NCBI RefSeq assembly: GCF_947495735.1
Contig: NZ_CANMAA010000013.1
Span: 1 to 64,000, forward strand
Length of the DNA: 64,000 bases
Direction: 5' to 3'
Source: an uncultured Pseudokineococcus sp.
Lineage (GTDB): Bacteria > Actinomycetota > Actinomycetes > Actinomycetales > Quadrisphaeraceae
Below, one piece after another: positions 31,013 through 40,375 of this stretch (positions are counted from its first letter, which is position 1; each line of letters starts with the position of its first letter). The notes below the pieces were generated by a model. That model was not told the DNA's origin and made no database searches. It was given only the letters and a program-made list of their open reading frames with translations. The translations under genes and the position numbers were made by a program.

Positions 31013-33208
31013 TCAGCTGCCGTACCGGCGGACCGCCGTCGGCGGGACCGCCGACCCCGCCGCTGCAGCCGCCAGCTCCCGCTGCGGGGACGGGGGAAGG
31101 GGCAGTCGGGGCTGCCCGACGGCGTGCAGCGCCTCGAGGAAGGGCATGGGCCGGGCGAAGTGGAACCCCTGGCCGAACGGGCAGCCGAGGCGGGCCAGCG
31201 CCGCGGCCTGCTCGGCGGTCTCGACGCCCTCGGCCACCACCTGCAGGCCGAGGGTGCCGCCGAGGTCGACGATGCCGCGCACGAGCGCCTCGTCCCGGAC
31301 GTCGCCGGGGACCTCGTCGAGGAAGGACCTGTCCATCTTGAGGATGTCGATGGGGAAGCGGCGCAGGTAGCTCAGGGAGGAGTAGCCGGTCCCGAAGTCG
31401 TCCAGCGCCAGCGTGACTCCGAGCTCGCGCAGGCCCTCGATCCGCCGCGTCGTGACCGAGCTGTCCTGCAGCAGCAGCGTCTCGGTCAGCTCGACCGTGA
31501 GCAGCCGGGGATCCAGGTGCGCGGCGCGGACGGCCCGGGCGACCTCCTCGACGAGCGCCTGGTCGCGGAACTGGCGCGCGCTGAGGTTGACGCTGACCCT
31601 CACGCCGGCGCCGCGCGACCCGCTGCGCTGCCAGTCGCCGGCGTGCTGGCACGCCTGGTGCAGCACCCAGCGCCCGATGGGCAGGATGAGGTCGCTCTCC
31701 TCCGCGAGCGGGACGAACTCCCCCGGCGGCAGCAGGCCCAGGGTCGGGTGCTCCCACCGCAGCAGCGCCTCGAAGCCCGTGATGCGGCCGGTCACGAGGT
31801 CCACGACGGGCTGGTAGTGCAGCACGAACTGGTCCCCGTCCAGGGCCTGCTGCAGGTCGGCGCGCAGCTGCTGCCGGGCCATCTCGGCCCGGTGGTGGCT
31901 GGGCCGGTGGACCTCCACGCGACCCTTGCCGGCCCGCTTGGCCGCGTACATGGCGCCGTCGGCCGCCCGGACGAGGTCCGTCGCCCCGCCGAGCGAGTCG
32001 CTGGTGGCGACGCCGATGCTCACGCCCGGCCGGATCTGGCGACCGGCGACGAGCGCCGGCTGCGCCAGGTCGGCGAGCAGCTGCTCGGCGAACTCCGACG
32101 CCCGGGTCGCGGTGCCCGGCGCGACCAGGAGGACGGCGAACTCGTCGCCCCCGAGCCGGGCCGCGGTGTCCTCCGGGGCGACGCCCGCGGACAGGCGCTC
32201 GGCGACCGTCGCCAGCAGCGCGTCGCCCGCCTGGTGACCGGCCGCGTCGTTGACGATCTTGAGGTTGTCGAGGTCGATGTACAGGACGGCCACCGTGGCA
32301 CCGGACACCTGGCTCCCGGCGTCCGCCTGGGCGACGCGCTCCATGAACAGCGCCCGGTTCGGCAGGCCGGTGAGGGAGTCGTGGAAGGCCTGGTGCCGCA
32401 GCCGCTCCTCCAGGACCAGCCGGTCGCTGATGTCGCGGGTGGTCAGGACGACGCCGCTGACCGCCGGGTCGTCGAGCAGGTTGCTCGCCGCGGTCTCCAC
32501 GGAGCGCCACGAGCCGTCGCTGTGCCGCATCCGCACCCTCACGGGCGCCGGCGGAGGTGCGCTCCGGTCGCGGACCGTCGCCAGGTACAGGTCGAAGCCG
32601 GCGGCGTCGTCGGGGTGCACCAGGTCGCGGACGGGCCGGCCGATCAGCGTCGCCGGCGGCAGTCCCAGCACCCACCCGACGGAGGGGGTCTGGTAGCGGA
32701 CCTCGCCCGCGCGGTCGACGACGGTGATGATGTCGGAGGAGTTGTGGACGAGCGAGCGCGAGTGCTCGCCGGCGGCCAGCGCGTCCAGCAGGCTGTTGAA
32801 GGCCCGGGCGGTCTCGCCGAGCTCGTCGTCGGAGTCGACCGCGATCCTGCTCGCCCTCGCCTCGAGCTGGCCCCACTCGCCGGTCAGGCTCGCCGTCGCG
32901 ATGGTGTCGGCGACCGACCGCAGCCGAGCGCTGAGGACGCCCAGGCGCCTGCCGACGACGACCCGCGACAGGCCGTGGTTCAGCGCACCGACCAAGAACC
33001 CCGCGAGCAGGCACGCGACCACGAAGACCGGCCTCGACGCCTCCTCGGGCCGCACGCCGAGCAGGACCGCGAACGGCGGGAACACCGCTCCCACGACCAG
33101 CCCGAGCCCGACCATGTAGATCGCCAGGTCCCAGAACACCCGTCGGGTCAGTCGCCGCGGGCCCGGTCCCCGGCGGTCGGACCAGCCGGCGGCTGCGGGC
33201 GAAGGCAT
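31013..33208 (-). CDS. Membrane-bound PAS-GGDEF-EAL cyclic-di-GMP enzyme
   Basis: 731 residues from ATG 33208. Order: two transmembrane helices (about 22-75), a HAMP-like linker, a PAS domain (about 140-260; VHNSSDIITVVDRAGEVRYQTPSVGWVLG), a GGDEF domain with intact LGGDEFAVLL, and an EAL domain with GFEALLRWEHP, DDFGTGYSSLSYL and EGVET. Both catalytic sites look intact, so it could make and break c-di-GMP; no RxxD inhibitory site precedes GGDEF. It stands alone and is convergent with the TPR gene. The C-terminal 20 residues are low-complexity. Confidence 0.95.
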   Translation of the reverse strand: MPSPAAAGWSDRRGPGPRRLTRRVFWDLAIYMVGLGLVVGAVFPPFAVLLGVRPEEASRPVFVVACLLAGFLVGALNHGLSRVVVGRRLGVLSARLRSVADTIATASLTGEWGQLEARASRIAVDSDDELGETARAFNSLLDALAAGEHSRSLVHNSSDIITVVDRAGEVRYQTPSVGWVLGLPPATLIGRPVRDLVHPDDAAGFDLYLATVRDRSAPPPAPVRVRMRHSDGSWRSVETAASNLLDDPAVSGVVLTTRDISDRLVLEERLRHQAFHDSLTGLPNRALFMERVAQADAGSQVSGATVAVLYIDLDNLKIVNDAAGHQAGDALLATVAERLSAGVAPEDTAARLGGDEFAVLLVAPGTATRASEFAEQLLADLAQPALVAGRQIRPGVSIGVATSDSLGGATDLVRAADGAMYAAKRAGKGRVEVHRPSHHRAEMARQQLRADLQQALDGDQFVLHYQPVVDLVTGRITGFEALLRWEHPTLGLLPPGEFVPLAEESDLILPIGRWVLHQACQHAGDWQRSGSRGAGVRVSVNLSARQFRDQALVEEVARAVRAAHLDPRLLTVELTETLLLQDSSVTTRRIEGLRELGVTLALDDFGTGYSSLSYLRRFPIDILKMDRSFLDEVPGDVRDEALVRGIVDLGGTLGLQVVAEGVETAEQAAALARLGCPFGQGFHFARPMPFLEALHAVGQPRLPLPPSPQRELAAAAAGSAVPPTAVRRYGS

Positions 33209-33371
33209 GTCCTCCCCCTCGGCGCCCGGGCACGCGGACTTGAGCCCCCGACGAGGTCCGGTGCGCGGGCGCCGTCGTCGGCACGCGCACGGGTGAGAGC
33301 GGTCAAGCAGGGGCCGGCACCTGCCGACGCTGGTCGTGACCCGCCAGACCGCTTCCGACGGACGGAGCTCC

Positions 33372-34715
33372 ATGCACCTCGACGTCATCGGCGACCGCAC
33401 GCTCGTGCCGGTGCACGGCGGCCGGACGCGGCCGTACGTCAACCTCGACTGCGCGGCGAGCACGCCGCCCTCCGTGCGCGTCGCCGCCGCGGTCGAGGAG
33501 TTCCTCCCCTGGTACTCGAGCATCCACCGGGGCGCCGGGGCCAAGTCGCGGTACTCCAGCGAGCGCTACGAGCAGGCCCGCGACACGATGCTGCGCTTCG
33601 TGGGCGCCGACCCCGCGACGCACGCCGTCCTCTTCCCCCGGAACACGACCGAGGCGATGAACCTCCTCGCGTTCCGCCTCGACCTCGACCGCGACGACGT
33701 CGTGGTGACCACCGTCGCCGAGCACCACTCCAACCTGCTCCCCTGGCGCCGCCACGCGCAGGTGCGCTACGTCGACGTGGCCGACGACGGCACCTTCACC
33801 GTCGAGCAGGTCGTCGCCGTGCTGGACCAGCAGCCCGCCCCGCGGGTCCTCGCGATCACCGGCGCGTCGAACGTCACGGGCTGGCTGCCGCCGATCGCCG
33901 CCATCGCGTCCGCGGCCCGCGCGCGCGGCGTCCTCGTCGTGGTCGACGCCGCCCAGCTGGCGCCGCACCGGCCGATCAGCATGACCGAGATGGGCATCGA
34001 CGTGCTGGCGCTGTCCGGGCACAAGATGCACGCCCCCTACGGGGCCGGCGCGCTCGTCGGCCCGCAGGCGGTGTTCCGGACCGGCGAGCCGATGCTCGTC
34101 GGCGGCGGCGCCGTCACCTCCGTCGGCCTGGACGAGGTGCTGTGGGCCGCGGGCCCGGACCGCGACGAGGCCGGCTCGCCGAACGTCATCGGCGTCGTCG
34201 CCCTGGACGCCGCCGTCCGCGAGCTGTCGCAGCGCGGCTGGGCCGGCACCCTGCGGCACGAGCGCCAGCTCCTGGACGAGCTCGACCGGCAGCTCGCCGG
34301 CGTCCCCGGCCTGGTCCGCTACGGCCCCCTCGGCGGTGCCGACCGGCTGCCCGTGGCGGCCTTCAACCTCGAGGGGGTCCCGCACGCCCTCGTGGCCAGC
34401 CGGCTGTCCCACGAGTTCGGCATCGGGGTCCGCAGCGGCTGCTTCTGCGCCCACCCCTACCTCGAGCGGCTGCTCGGCCTCGACGAGGAGCAGACGCAGC
34501 AGTACCGGGACCAGGTGCGCCAGGGGCAGCACCGGCTCCTGCCCGGTGCCGTCCGCGCGAGCACCGGCCCCGGGACGCCGCTGGAGCACCTCGCCGAGCT
34601 GGGCCACGCCCTGCGCCACATCGCCGCCACCCCGGAGCGCGCCAGGGGGTACGACCTCACCGACAGCGGCGAGTACCTGCCCGCGGACGACACGCACGCG
34701 CTCCTCAGCGCCTGA
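33372..34715 (+). CDS. Class V aminotransferase / cysteine desulfurase-like protein
   Basis: 447 residues. PLP-enzyme marks of the SufS/CsdA-like group: NLDCAASTPPSVRVAAA, TVAEHHSNLLPW (His stacking on PLP), VVDAAQLAPHRPISM (Asp), ALSGHKMHAPYGAGALVG (Schiff-base lysine) and RSGCFCAHPY, where a cysteine lies in the active-site loop. The C-terminus adds about 60 residues (LLPGAVRASTGPGTPLEHLAELGHAL). No suf or isc genes are adjacent, so it is probably a stand-alone enzyme of the SufS-like family, not the housekeeping desulfurase. Confidence 0.92.
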   Translation: MHLDVIGDRTLVPVHGGRTRPYVNLDCAASTPPSVRVAAAVEEFLPWYSSIHRGAGAKSRYSSERYEQARDTMLRFVGADPATHAVLFPRNTTEAMNLLAFRLDLDRDDVVVTTVAEHHSNLLPWRRHAQVRYVDVADDGTFTVEQVVAVLDQQPAPRVLAITGASNVTGWLPPIAAIASAARARGVLVVVDAAQLAPHRPISMTEMGIDVLALSGHKMHAPYGAGALVGPQAVFRTGEPMLVGGGAVTSVGLDEVLWAAGPDRDEAGSPNVIGVVALDAAVRELSQRGWAGTLRHERQLLDELDRQLAGVPGLVRYGPLGGADRLPVAAFNLEGVPHALVASRLSHEFGIGVRSGCFCAHPYLERLLGLDEEQTQQYRDQVRQGQHRLLPGAVRASTGPGTPLEHLAELGHALRHIAATPERARGYDLTDSGEYLPADDTHALLSA

Positions 34716-34803
34716 GGAGTCGGGACGGCCGGGACCGGGGAGCCCTCGCCACCGCTGCCCCGTCGCACGGCGCTGCGGGAGGAGCCGGGTCCCGTCGCCC
34801 CCG

Positions 34804-36444
34804 TCACCGCACGTAGACGACGTCTCCGACGGGGCGCTCGCCGGTCGCGTCCGAGACGCTGGTGACGAGGTCGCCGCCGACCACCATGGCGGTCGAGCCG
34901 CCGCCGTCGAGGTTGACGGCCTCCCGCATGCCGAGGGCCTCGGCGACGGCGGCGGCCTCGCCGACGGACAGGCCCATCTCGCCCAGCTGGCGCCCCGCCA
35001 CGGTGACGAGCAGCGTCCGCCCGGCGCTGTCGACACCCGCGAACGTGCGCGGGTTGCGCTGCAGCGCCCAGCCGTAGGCGAAGGAGGGGTTGCCGGGGTG
35101 CGTCATGCCGTCGCGCGCCTGCGTCACGTGCTGGCGGCCGCCCCGGACCAGCTCGGGCCCCCCGTTGACCACCGAGGTGCCCTCCCGGGCCAGGGAGCGA
35201 CCGCCGGCCACCATCGCGGTGCGCACGCGCAGCCGGTCCCCGGGCCGGGCGCCCGCGAGCTCCTCGACGCGGTCGCCGATCGCCTGCACCGAGCGGTGCC
35301 CCGGTGCGAGAGCGACCCCCCGGGCCTCGTGCACGGCCACGACGGAGCCAGCGGCGTCGACGACGACCTCACGCCCCGGGCCGGACGGCGTCCGGGCGCC
35401 GAAGGCGTCCGTGAAGGCGACGAGCTCGTCGTCGTCGGTGCACGTCACGTCGTGGCGCGGCTCGTCGGTCGGCCGGTCCCCGGTCCCGCCGCAGTTGCGC
35501 ACGAGCCCCGGGACCCTGTTCACCCCGTCGAGCACGAGGTGCTCCCCCCGGGCGCCCGGACGCTGCGGGCGGGCCGACAGCGCGACGGTCCCCCGCCACG
35601 AGGGCCGGACGACCCCCGCACCGCCGTCCTCGTCCAGCACCAGGACCGGGCGGTCCCCCACCGGCTCGGACAGCACCACCCCGTCGTGGACGCCGCCACC
35701 GGCCGGGTCCCCCGGCGCTCCTGCCGCCGGGTCGAGCACGAAGAAGCCGCCGTTGACCGCTGCGGCCGCGCCGAGGGAGGCGCTGAGGCCGCTCACCGTC
35801 TCCCGCCGCTCGAGGTCCGGGCCGTAGGAGGCGCCCAGCTCGCCCGCGAAGGTCGCCGGGTCGATCGCCAGGACGTCGAGCACCCAGCGGCCGGACGCGT
35901 CGCTGCCGCCGTCCCAGCCGCTGTACCAGTCCCGGCCGCTGAAGCCCGCGGCCCTCAGCCGCGCCACGGCCTCCCGGGCGGACGCCTGGTCCTCGAAGGG
36001 CTCGGCGAGCCGCACGCGCTGCCCCAGCACCGACGCCGGCAGGTCCGCCGTGGCCGGCTGCCGCACCGGCTGCGCCCGCGCGGCGAAGCCCGCGGCGCCG
36101 AGGCGGTCGACGAGCTGCTGCGCGGCGGCGGCGTCCTGCACGCTGCGCGCGGGCGCGTCCGGGTCGGGGCTCGTGCTCAGCGCCGGGACGGCCAGCTCCA
36201 CCACCCAGGGGACGTCCGGGTCGACGGCGCCGCGCACGACGCGCGTGCGCGTCAGCCCCGGCGCGAGCTGCTGGACCTCCACCTCCTGCGGCAGCTCCGC
36301 CGGGCCCAGCGGCAGGTCGGGCACGGTCAGGCCCGGGCTCGCGGCGGGCGCGGCGGGCTGGGCGGCGACGGGGGCACCGCCCGCGACGAGCGCCGTCACG
36401 GTGGCGGCGACGAGGAGCAGCGGGGCGGGGCGGCGACGGGTCAC
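34804..36444 (-). CDS. Secreted phosphodiester glycosidase family protein
   Basis: 546 residues from GTG 36444, with a Sec signal peptide (PAPLLLVAATVTALVAGGAPVAAQ). The middle has an SPOR-like section (SVQDAAAAQQLVDRLGAAGF, SAREAVARLRAAGF) and the C-terminus the NAGPA domain: AVNGGFFV, AMVAGGRSLAREG, SVVNGGPELVRGGRQHVTQARDGMTHPGNPSFAYGWALQRNPRT, VNLDGGGSTAMVVGG. It is probably exported and acts on cell-wall or exopolysaccharide phosphodiesters. It is convergent with the aminotransferase-like gene. Confidence 0.92.
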   Translation of the reverse strand: MTRRRPAPLLLVAATVTALVAGGAPVAAQPAAPAASPGLTVPDLPLGPAELPQEVEVQQLAPGLTRTRVVRGAVDPDVPWVVELAVPALSTSPDPDAPARSVQDAAAAQQLVDRLGAAGFAARAQPVRQPATADLPASVLGQRVRLAEPFEDQASAREAVARLRAAGFSGRDWYSGWDGGSDASGRWVLDVLAIDPATFAGELGASYGPDLERRETVSGLSASLGAAAAVNGGFFVLDPAAGAPGDPAGGGVHDGVVLSEPVGDRPVLVLDEDGGAGVVRPSWRGTVALSARPQRPGARGEHLVLDGVNRVPGLVRNCGGTGDRPTDEPRHDVTCTDDDELVAFTDAFGARTPSGPGREVVVDAAGSVVAVHEARGVALAPGHRSVQAIGDRVEELAGARPGDRLRVRTAMVAGGRSLAREGTSVVNGGPELVRGGRQHVTQARDGMTHPGNPSFAYGWALQRNPRTFAGVDSAGRTLLVTVAGRQLGEMGLSVGEAAAVAEALGMREAVNLDGGGSTAMVVGGDLVTSVSDATGERPVGDVVYVR

Positions 36445-36466
36445 CCCGTCACCCTGCCGCGTCGAG

Positions 36467-36771
36467 ATGGCGGACGGAAGGCGTCGAGACCACCACCGGG
36501 TGGACGACCGGAGGGGCTGCTCGACGAGCGGGAGGTCGGGCCGCGGGACCGGGCGCACCGCCGGGCCCGCCACCTGGCGCTGGGGCTGCTGCTCGCGCTC
36601 CTCGCGCTGGCCGTCGCCGACCGCGTCGTCGACGGGGTCCGGGGCACGGGCCTCGTCGAGGGCGGCGGCTGGGTCCGCCTCGTCTGCGCGGCCTCCTCCA
36701 CGGCCACGGCCCTGCCCGCCGCGGTCCCGACCCGGCATTGGCGGGCGCCGGTGGACGACCACGACGACTGA
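36467..36771 (+). pseudogene. Small membrane protein broken at a G run
   Basis: From ATG 36467 the frame reads MADGRRRDHHRVDDRR; after the AGGGGC run near 36505 the coding frame continues as GLLDEREVGPRDRAHRRARH, LALGLLLALLALAVADRVVD and WVRLVCAASSTATALPAAV to a stop at 36771. The downstream part has nearly all G/C third positions and one or two membrane helices. One added G would restore the frame. Nothing else was seen in the 400-base spacer. Confidence 0.4.
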
Positions 36772-36852
36772 CCGGGGGCACGAGCCCTGCCCCGTGCGCG
36801 GCCGAGCAGCCGGCGCCCCGGCGACGAGCGCTCTCCCAGTACCGTCGCCGGC

Positions 36853-37752
36853 GTGCCCGCCGCCGAGACCGCGCGCCCCTTCGGAGCCCTGCTGACCGCG
36901 ATGGTCACGCCGATGACGACCGACGGCGACGTCGACCTCGAGGCCGCCGCCGCGCTGGCCGTGCACCTCGTCGAGCACGGGCACGACGGCCTGGTCGTCA
37001 ACGGCACGACGGGCGAGTCGACCACCACCTCCGACGCCGAGAAGGCCCACCTCGTCCGGGTGGTCGTCGACGCGGTCGAGGGCCGTGCGGCCGTGCTCGC
37101 CGGCGCCGGATCACCCGACACGCGACACGCCGTCGCCCTGGCCGAGCAGGCCGCCGACGCCGGCGCCACCGGCCTGCTGGCGGTGACGCCGTACTACTCC
37201 CGCCCTTCCCAGGACGGCGTCGTCGCCCACCTGGCCGCGACCGCCGACGCCACCGACCTGCCGGTGATGCTCTACGACGTCCCACCCCGCACCGGTCTGC
37301 GGCTGAGCGCGGACTCCTACGCCCGCTTGGCGGAGCACCCCCAGGTCGTCGCGGTCAAGGACGCCACCGGTGACGTCGCCGCCGCCACCCGCCTGATCCC
37401 CGACACGGGGCTGGCCTGGTACTCCGGCGACGAGGCCCTGCTGCTGCCCTTCCTCGCCGTCGGCGCCGTCGGGCTGGTCAGCACGGCCGGCCACCTCGTC
37501 GGCGACGAGCTCGCCGAGGTCATCGCCCTGGTCGACGCCGGCGACCTGCCCGCCGCCCGGGAGGCCTTCGCCCGGCTGCTGCCCGTCGTCGACGTCGTCT
37601 GCGGCTCGGGGAACGGCGCGCTGCGCTCGAAGCTGGCCCTGGCGCTGCTCGGGCGCATCCCCTCCCCGACCATGCGCCTCCCCCAGGCGCCGGCCGGCGA
37701 GGACGAGGTCGCCCAGGTCCGCTCGGCGCTGGTCGCCGCAGGACTCACCTGA
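36853..37752 (+). CDS. DapA-family aldolase (4-hydroxy-tetrahydrodipicolinate synthase-like)
   Basis: 299 residues, full length for the DHDPS/N-acetylneuraminate lyase family. Signature GLVVNGTTGESTTTSDAEK, VTPYYSRPSQDGVVAHL with the catalytic tyrosine, VMLYDVPPRTG, and the Schiff-base lysine in VVAVKDATGD. These match DHDPS best. In actinobacteria dapA usually lies near dapB and a ribonuclease J gene; neither is here, so this may be a second copy or a related aldolase. GTG start. Confidence 0.92.
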   Translation: MPAAETARPFGALLTAMVTPMTTDGDVDLEAAAALAVHLVEHGHDGLVVNGTTGESTTTSDAEKAHLVRVVVDAVEGRAAVLAGAGSPDTRHAVALAEQAADAGATGLLAVTPYYSRPSQDGVVAHLAATADATDLPVMLYDVPPRTGLRLSADSYARLAEHPQVVAVKDATGDVAAATRLIPDTGLAWYSGDEALLLPFLAVGAVGLVSTAGHLVGDELAEVIALVDAGDLPAAREAFARLLPVVDVVCGSGNGALRSKLALALLGRIPSPTMRLPQAPAGEDEVAQVRSALVAAGLT

Positions 37753-37962
37753 CCGGTGGCCGCCGGGCTGGGCCGGGACGGCGCAGGGTGAAGAGGGTGC
37801 GCACGTCCCGTACCGCCGTCTGCGCACGTCGACGTGGCGGTGCTCGCACCGGAGGCAGCGGTGCATACCGGTCGGGTAACGATCGATCGATCACCTGAGC
37901 GAGGGATCGGCCGGACCCAGTCAGATGTGCTGCCGCGCGGTTCGCCGGCGACGGGCTGACCC

Positions 37963-37971
37963 GGGGGGGGG
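37963..37971. repeat. Nine-base G tract upstream of haloperoxidase gene
   Basis: Nine consecutive G bases, 28 bases before the ATG at 38000 and four before an alternative GTG at 37976. Long mononucleotide tracts are prone to slippage and could vary expression. A GATCGATCGATC palindrome lies further upstream (37881-37892). Confidence 0.6.
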
Positions 37972-37999
37972 CGTTGTGGCCGTGCTCGACGAGGACCTG

Positions 38000-39361
38000 A
38001 TGAGTCGTCGGTCTCTGCTGCGGACCGGCATGGGGCTGGGCCTGGCGGCCGGCTCGGCGGCGGTGAGCGCTGCCGTCGCGGCACCGGCGGCGGCGGCCGG
38101 GAGCGGCACGGCCGCGACCGCGTCGGCGGAGGTGGCCCACACGTGGATGGCGGCCGCCTACCAGGCCGTGCTGCACGAGAACCTCACCCCGCCGACGGCG
38201 GCCCGCGCGTACGCCCACCTGGCCGTGGCCATGTACGAGGCCGCGGTGGTCGGCATGCCCCGCCACCGCAGCCTCGGCGGGCAGCTGAGCGGCCTGCCCG
38301 CGCCGGGGGGCCACCCCCGGCACCGGGGCGGCACGGACTGGGCCGTCGCCGTGTCCGCCGCTGCGCAGCAGTGCCTGTCGGACGTCCTGCCGCTCCGCTC
38401 CCCGTTGACGGCCGCTGTGCTCTCGACCACGCACGACGAGGTCGTCCGGGGCCGCCGGGCCGCGGGGGTGCCGTCGTCGCGGGTGGGCGCCTCGCTGGCC
38501 CACGGTCGTGGCGTCGCGACCCGGCTGCGGTCGTGGCAGCGCTCCGACGGCCACGCCGAGGCCTCGGCCCGGCCGTACGTGCCGCCGACCGGGCAGCCGT
38601 GGCTGTGGGAGTCCACCCCGCCCAACTACCGCCCGGCCATCGAGCCGTTCTGCCACGAGGTCCGGCCGATGGTCCTGCGCAGCACCGACGAGGTCGCCGC
38701 GGCGCCGCACGTGCCGTTCTCGGACCAGCCCGGATCGCCGTTCCACGCCCAGGCGATGGCCGTGCTGGAGCAGAGCCGGGCCAACGGGGACGAGGAGAGG
38801 GCCATCTCCCGCTCCTGGACCGACAACCCGGGCTCCTGGACCCCGCCGCTCGGGAGCCCCACCGGCCTCCCGTCGGGTCACTGGATGCTCATCGCCTCCC
38901 AGACCGCGCGGAGCCGGGGACTGCGGCTGGACCGCACCCTCGAGGCGTTCGTGCGGCTCGGGGTCGCCCTGCACGACGCGTTCCTGGCCTGCTGGACCGA
39001 GAAGTACCGCAGCAACCTGCTGCGGCCCATCACCTACCTCCAGCGCTACGTGGACCCCACCTGGACCTCCTTCGTCAACACGCCGCAGTTCCCGGAGCAC
39101 ACGTCGGGCCACTCGGTGTCCTCGGCCGCGGCGGCGGTGGTGCTCACCGACCTGATGGGCTCCTTCGCCTTCGTCGACGACTCGCACGCCGCGCGCGGCC
39201 ACCCCGCCCGCTCCTTCACCTCCTTCGACGACGCGGCCCTGGAGGCCGCCGGTTCCCGGTTGTTCGGCGGCATCCACTACCCGTGGGCCATCGAGGCGGG
39301 CCTGGACCAGGGCCGCCGGATCGGAGACCTCGTCGTGCACCGGCTCCGCACCCGCCGCTGA
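38000..39361 (+). CDS. Tat-exported vanadium-dependent haloperoxidase / PAP2 protein
   Basis: 453 residues from ATG 38000 (GAGG five bases upstream). The N-terminus SRRSLLRTGMGLGLAAG is a twin-arginine signal ending about residue 40. The three PAP2/vanadium-peroxidase motifs are intact: KYRSNLLRPITYL (Lys and Arg), FPEHTSGHSVSSAAAAVVL (Ser-Gly-His), and SRLFGGIHYPWAIEAG (Arg and His). It lies in the family of bacterial secreted vanadium haloperoxidase-like phosphatases. The first of several exported proteins in a row; the two downstream genes may share its transcript. Confidence 0.9.
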   Translation: MSRRSLLRTGMGLGLAAGSAAVSAAVAAPAAAAGSGTAATASAEVAHTWMAAAYQAVLHENLTPPTAARAYAHLAVAMYEAAVVGMPRHRSLGGQLSGLPAPGGHPRHRGGTDWAVAVSAAAQQCLSDVLPLRSPLTAAVLSTTHDEVVRGRRAAGVPSSRVGASLAHGRGVATRLRSWQRSDGHAEASARPYVPPTGQPWLWESTPPNYRPAIEPFCHEVRPMVLRSTDEVAAAPHVPFSDQPGSPFHAQAMAVLEQSRANGDEERAISRSWTDNPGSWTPPLGSPTGLPSGHWMLIASQTARSRGLRLDRTLEAFVRLGVALHDAFLACWTEKYRSNLLRPITYLQRYVDPTWTSFVNTPQFPEHTSGHSVSSAAAAVVLTDLMGSFAFVDDSHAARGHPARSFTSFDDAALEAAGSRLFGGIHYPWAIEAGLDQGRRIGDLVVHRLRTRR

Positions 39362-39399
39362 CCGCTCCCCCCACGCCCAGCCCACCCCAGGAGACCGCC

Positions 39400-40110
39400 A
39401 TGTCCCCCGCCCCCCGCCGCCTCGCGACCGCAGCCACCGCCACCGCCACCGCGGTGTGCCTCGCCCTCACCGCCGCTCCGGCCGCGCACGCCGCCGAGGT
39501 CGAGCCGCCCGTCAACGAGCGCCACGCCTCGTCCGGGCAGTCGGTGAGCATGGACTGGATGGAGGTCGGCCGCCTGCCCGGCGGCGTGCTGGGCAACTAC
39601 CACCAGGGCTGGCTGACGGTCGAGACCCCCGCCGACGGCAGCGGCACCTACGTCTACGGCTACGTCACCGACTACGAGTGCCCGCCCGGTGTGACGCCCG
39701 ACGACGGGCACGGCTGGCACGGGGAGGAGGGCGAGGAGGAGCCCGAGGGTCCGTTCTGCGAGGACGTCGCCTACCGGTCCATCGACGACGGCGACCTCAC
39801 GGTCGTCGCCGACAAGCGCCACCGCAACGCCCGCATCACCGGCACCCTCGCCGTCACCGACCACGGCACCCCGCTCGGCAACCCGGTGGTCGACATCCGC
39901 GTCAAGGGCGGCCGCGACACCTTCCTGGAGCGCTCGACCTCCCGCTACAGGCAGGACGGCGTCACGTACACGTCCAGCTACAGCACGACCGGACGGACGG
40001 GGACCGTCACCGGCCGCATCGGGCAGATGGTCTTCGACGACGCCGAGGGCGAGTACTCCTCCGCGCGCCTGAGCTCCTGGACCGAGGTCTCGCGCGTCCG
40101 CGTGCGCTGA
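39400..40110 (+). CDS. Secreted hypothetical beta-rich protein
   Basis: 236 residues with a Sec signal peptide (RLATAATATATAVCLALTAAPAAHA). The mature part has two cysteines (YECPPGV and PFCEDVAY) that could form a disulfide, an acidic HGEEGEEEPEG segment, and beta-rich repeats (LTVVADKRHRNARITGTLAVTDHG, TSSYSTTGRTGTVTGRIGQ). No family recognised. CAGGAG lies seven bases before the ATG. Only 38 bases from the haloperoxidase gene, so probably co-transcribed. Confidence 0.82.
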   Translation: MSPAPRRLATAATATATAVCLALTAAPAAHAAEVEPPVNERHASSGQSVSMDWMEVGRLPGGVLGNYHQGWLTVETPADGSGTYVYGYVTDYECPPGVTPDDGHGWHGEEGEEEPEGPFCEDVAYRSIDDGDLTVVADKRHRNARITGTLAVTDHGTPLGNPVVDIRVKGGRDTFLERSTSRYRQDGVTYTSSYSTTGRTGTVTGRIGQMVFDDAEGEYSSARLSSWTEVSRVRVR

Positions 40111-40375
40111 CCCGCTCAGCGCGGTCGCGGCCCGGGCCGCCGCCCGCGGCGAGAGGGGCTCTCGCCGCACGACGACGGGCACGGACCAAACCCTCCGGCC
40201 GTCGACGCCGAACACCAGGCGGCAGGCCCGGGCATCCGGGTGACGGAGCACCACGACCACGGCGGTGAGCAGCACTCGACCACGAGAGGTGGTCGGCTCA
40301 GCACCGGGTCGCGCTCCGGCCTCGCACCACGGACCGCGACGACGCGGGCTCATCCGACGACCGATGGAGACACGC

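Noticed and set aside
30767-34816. 1349-codon plus-strand ORF in the track
   Set aside because: It is antisense to the GGDEF-EAL gene and overlaps the aminotransferase in another frame; its sequence is Arg/Gly/His-rich without domains. Long open shadows are expected at this GC content.
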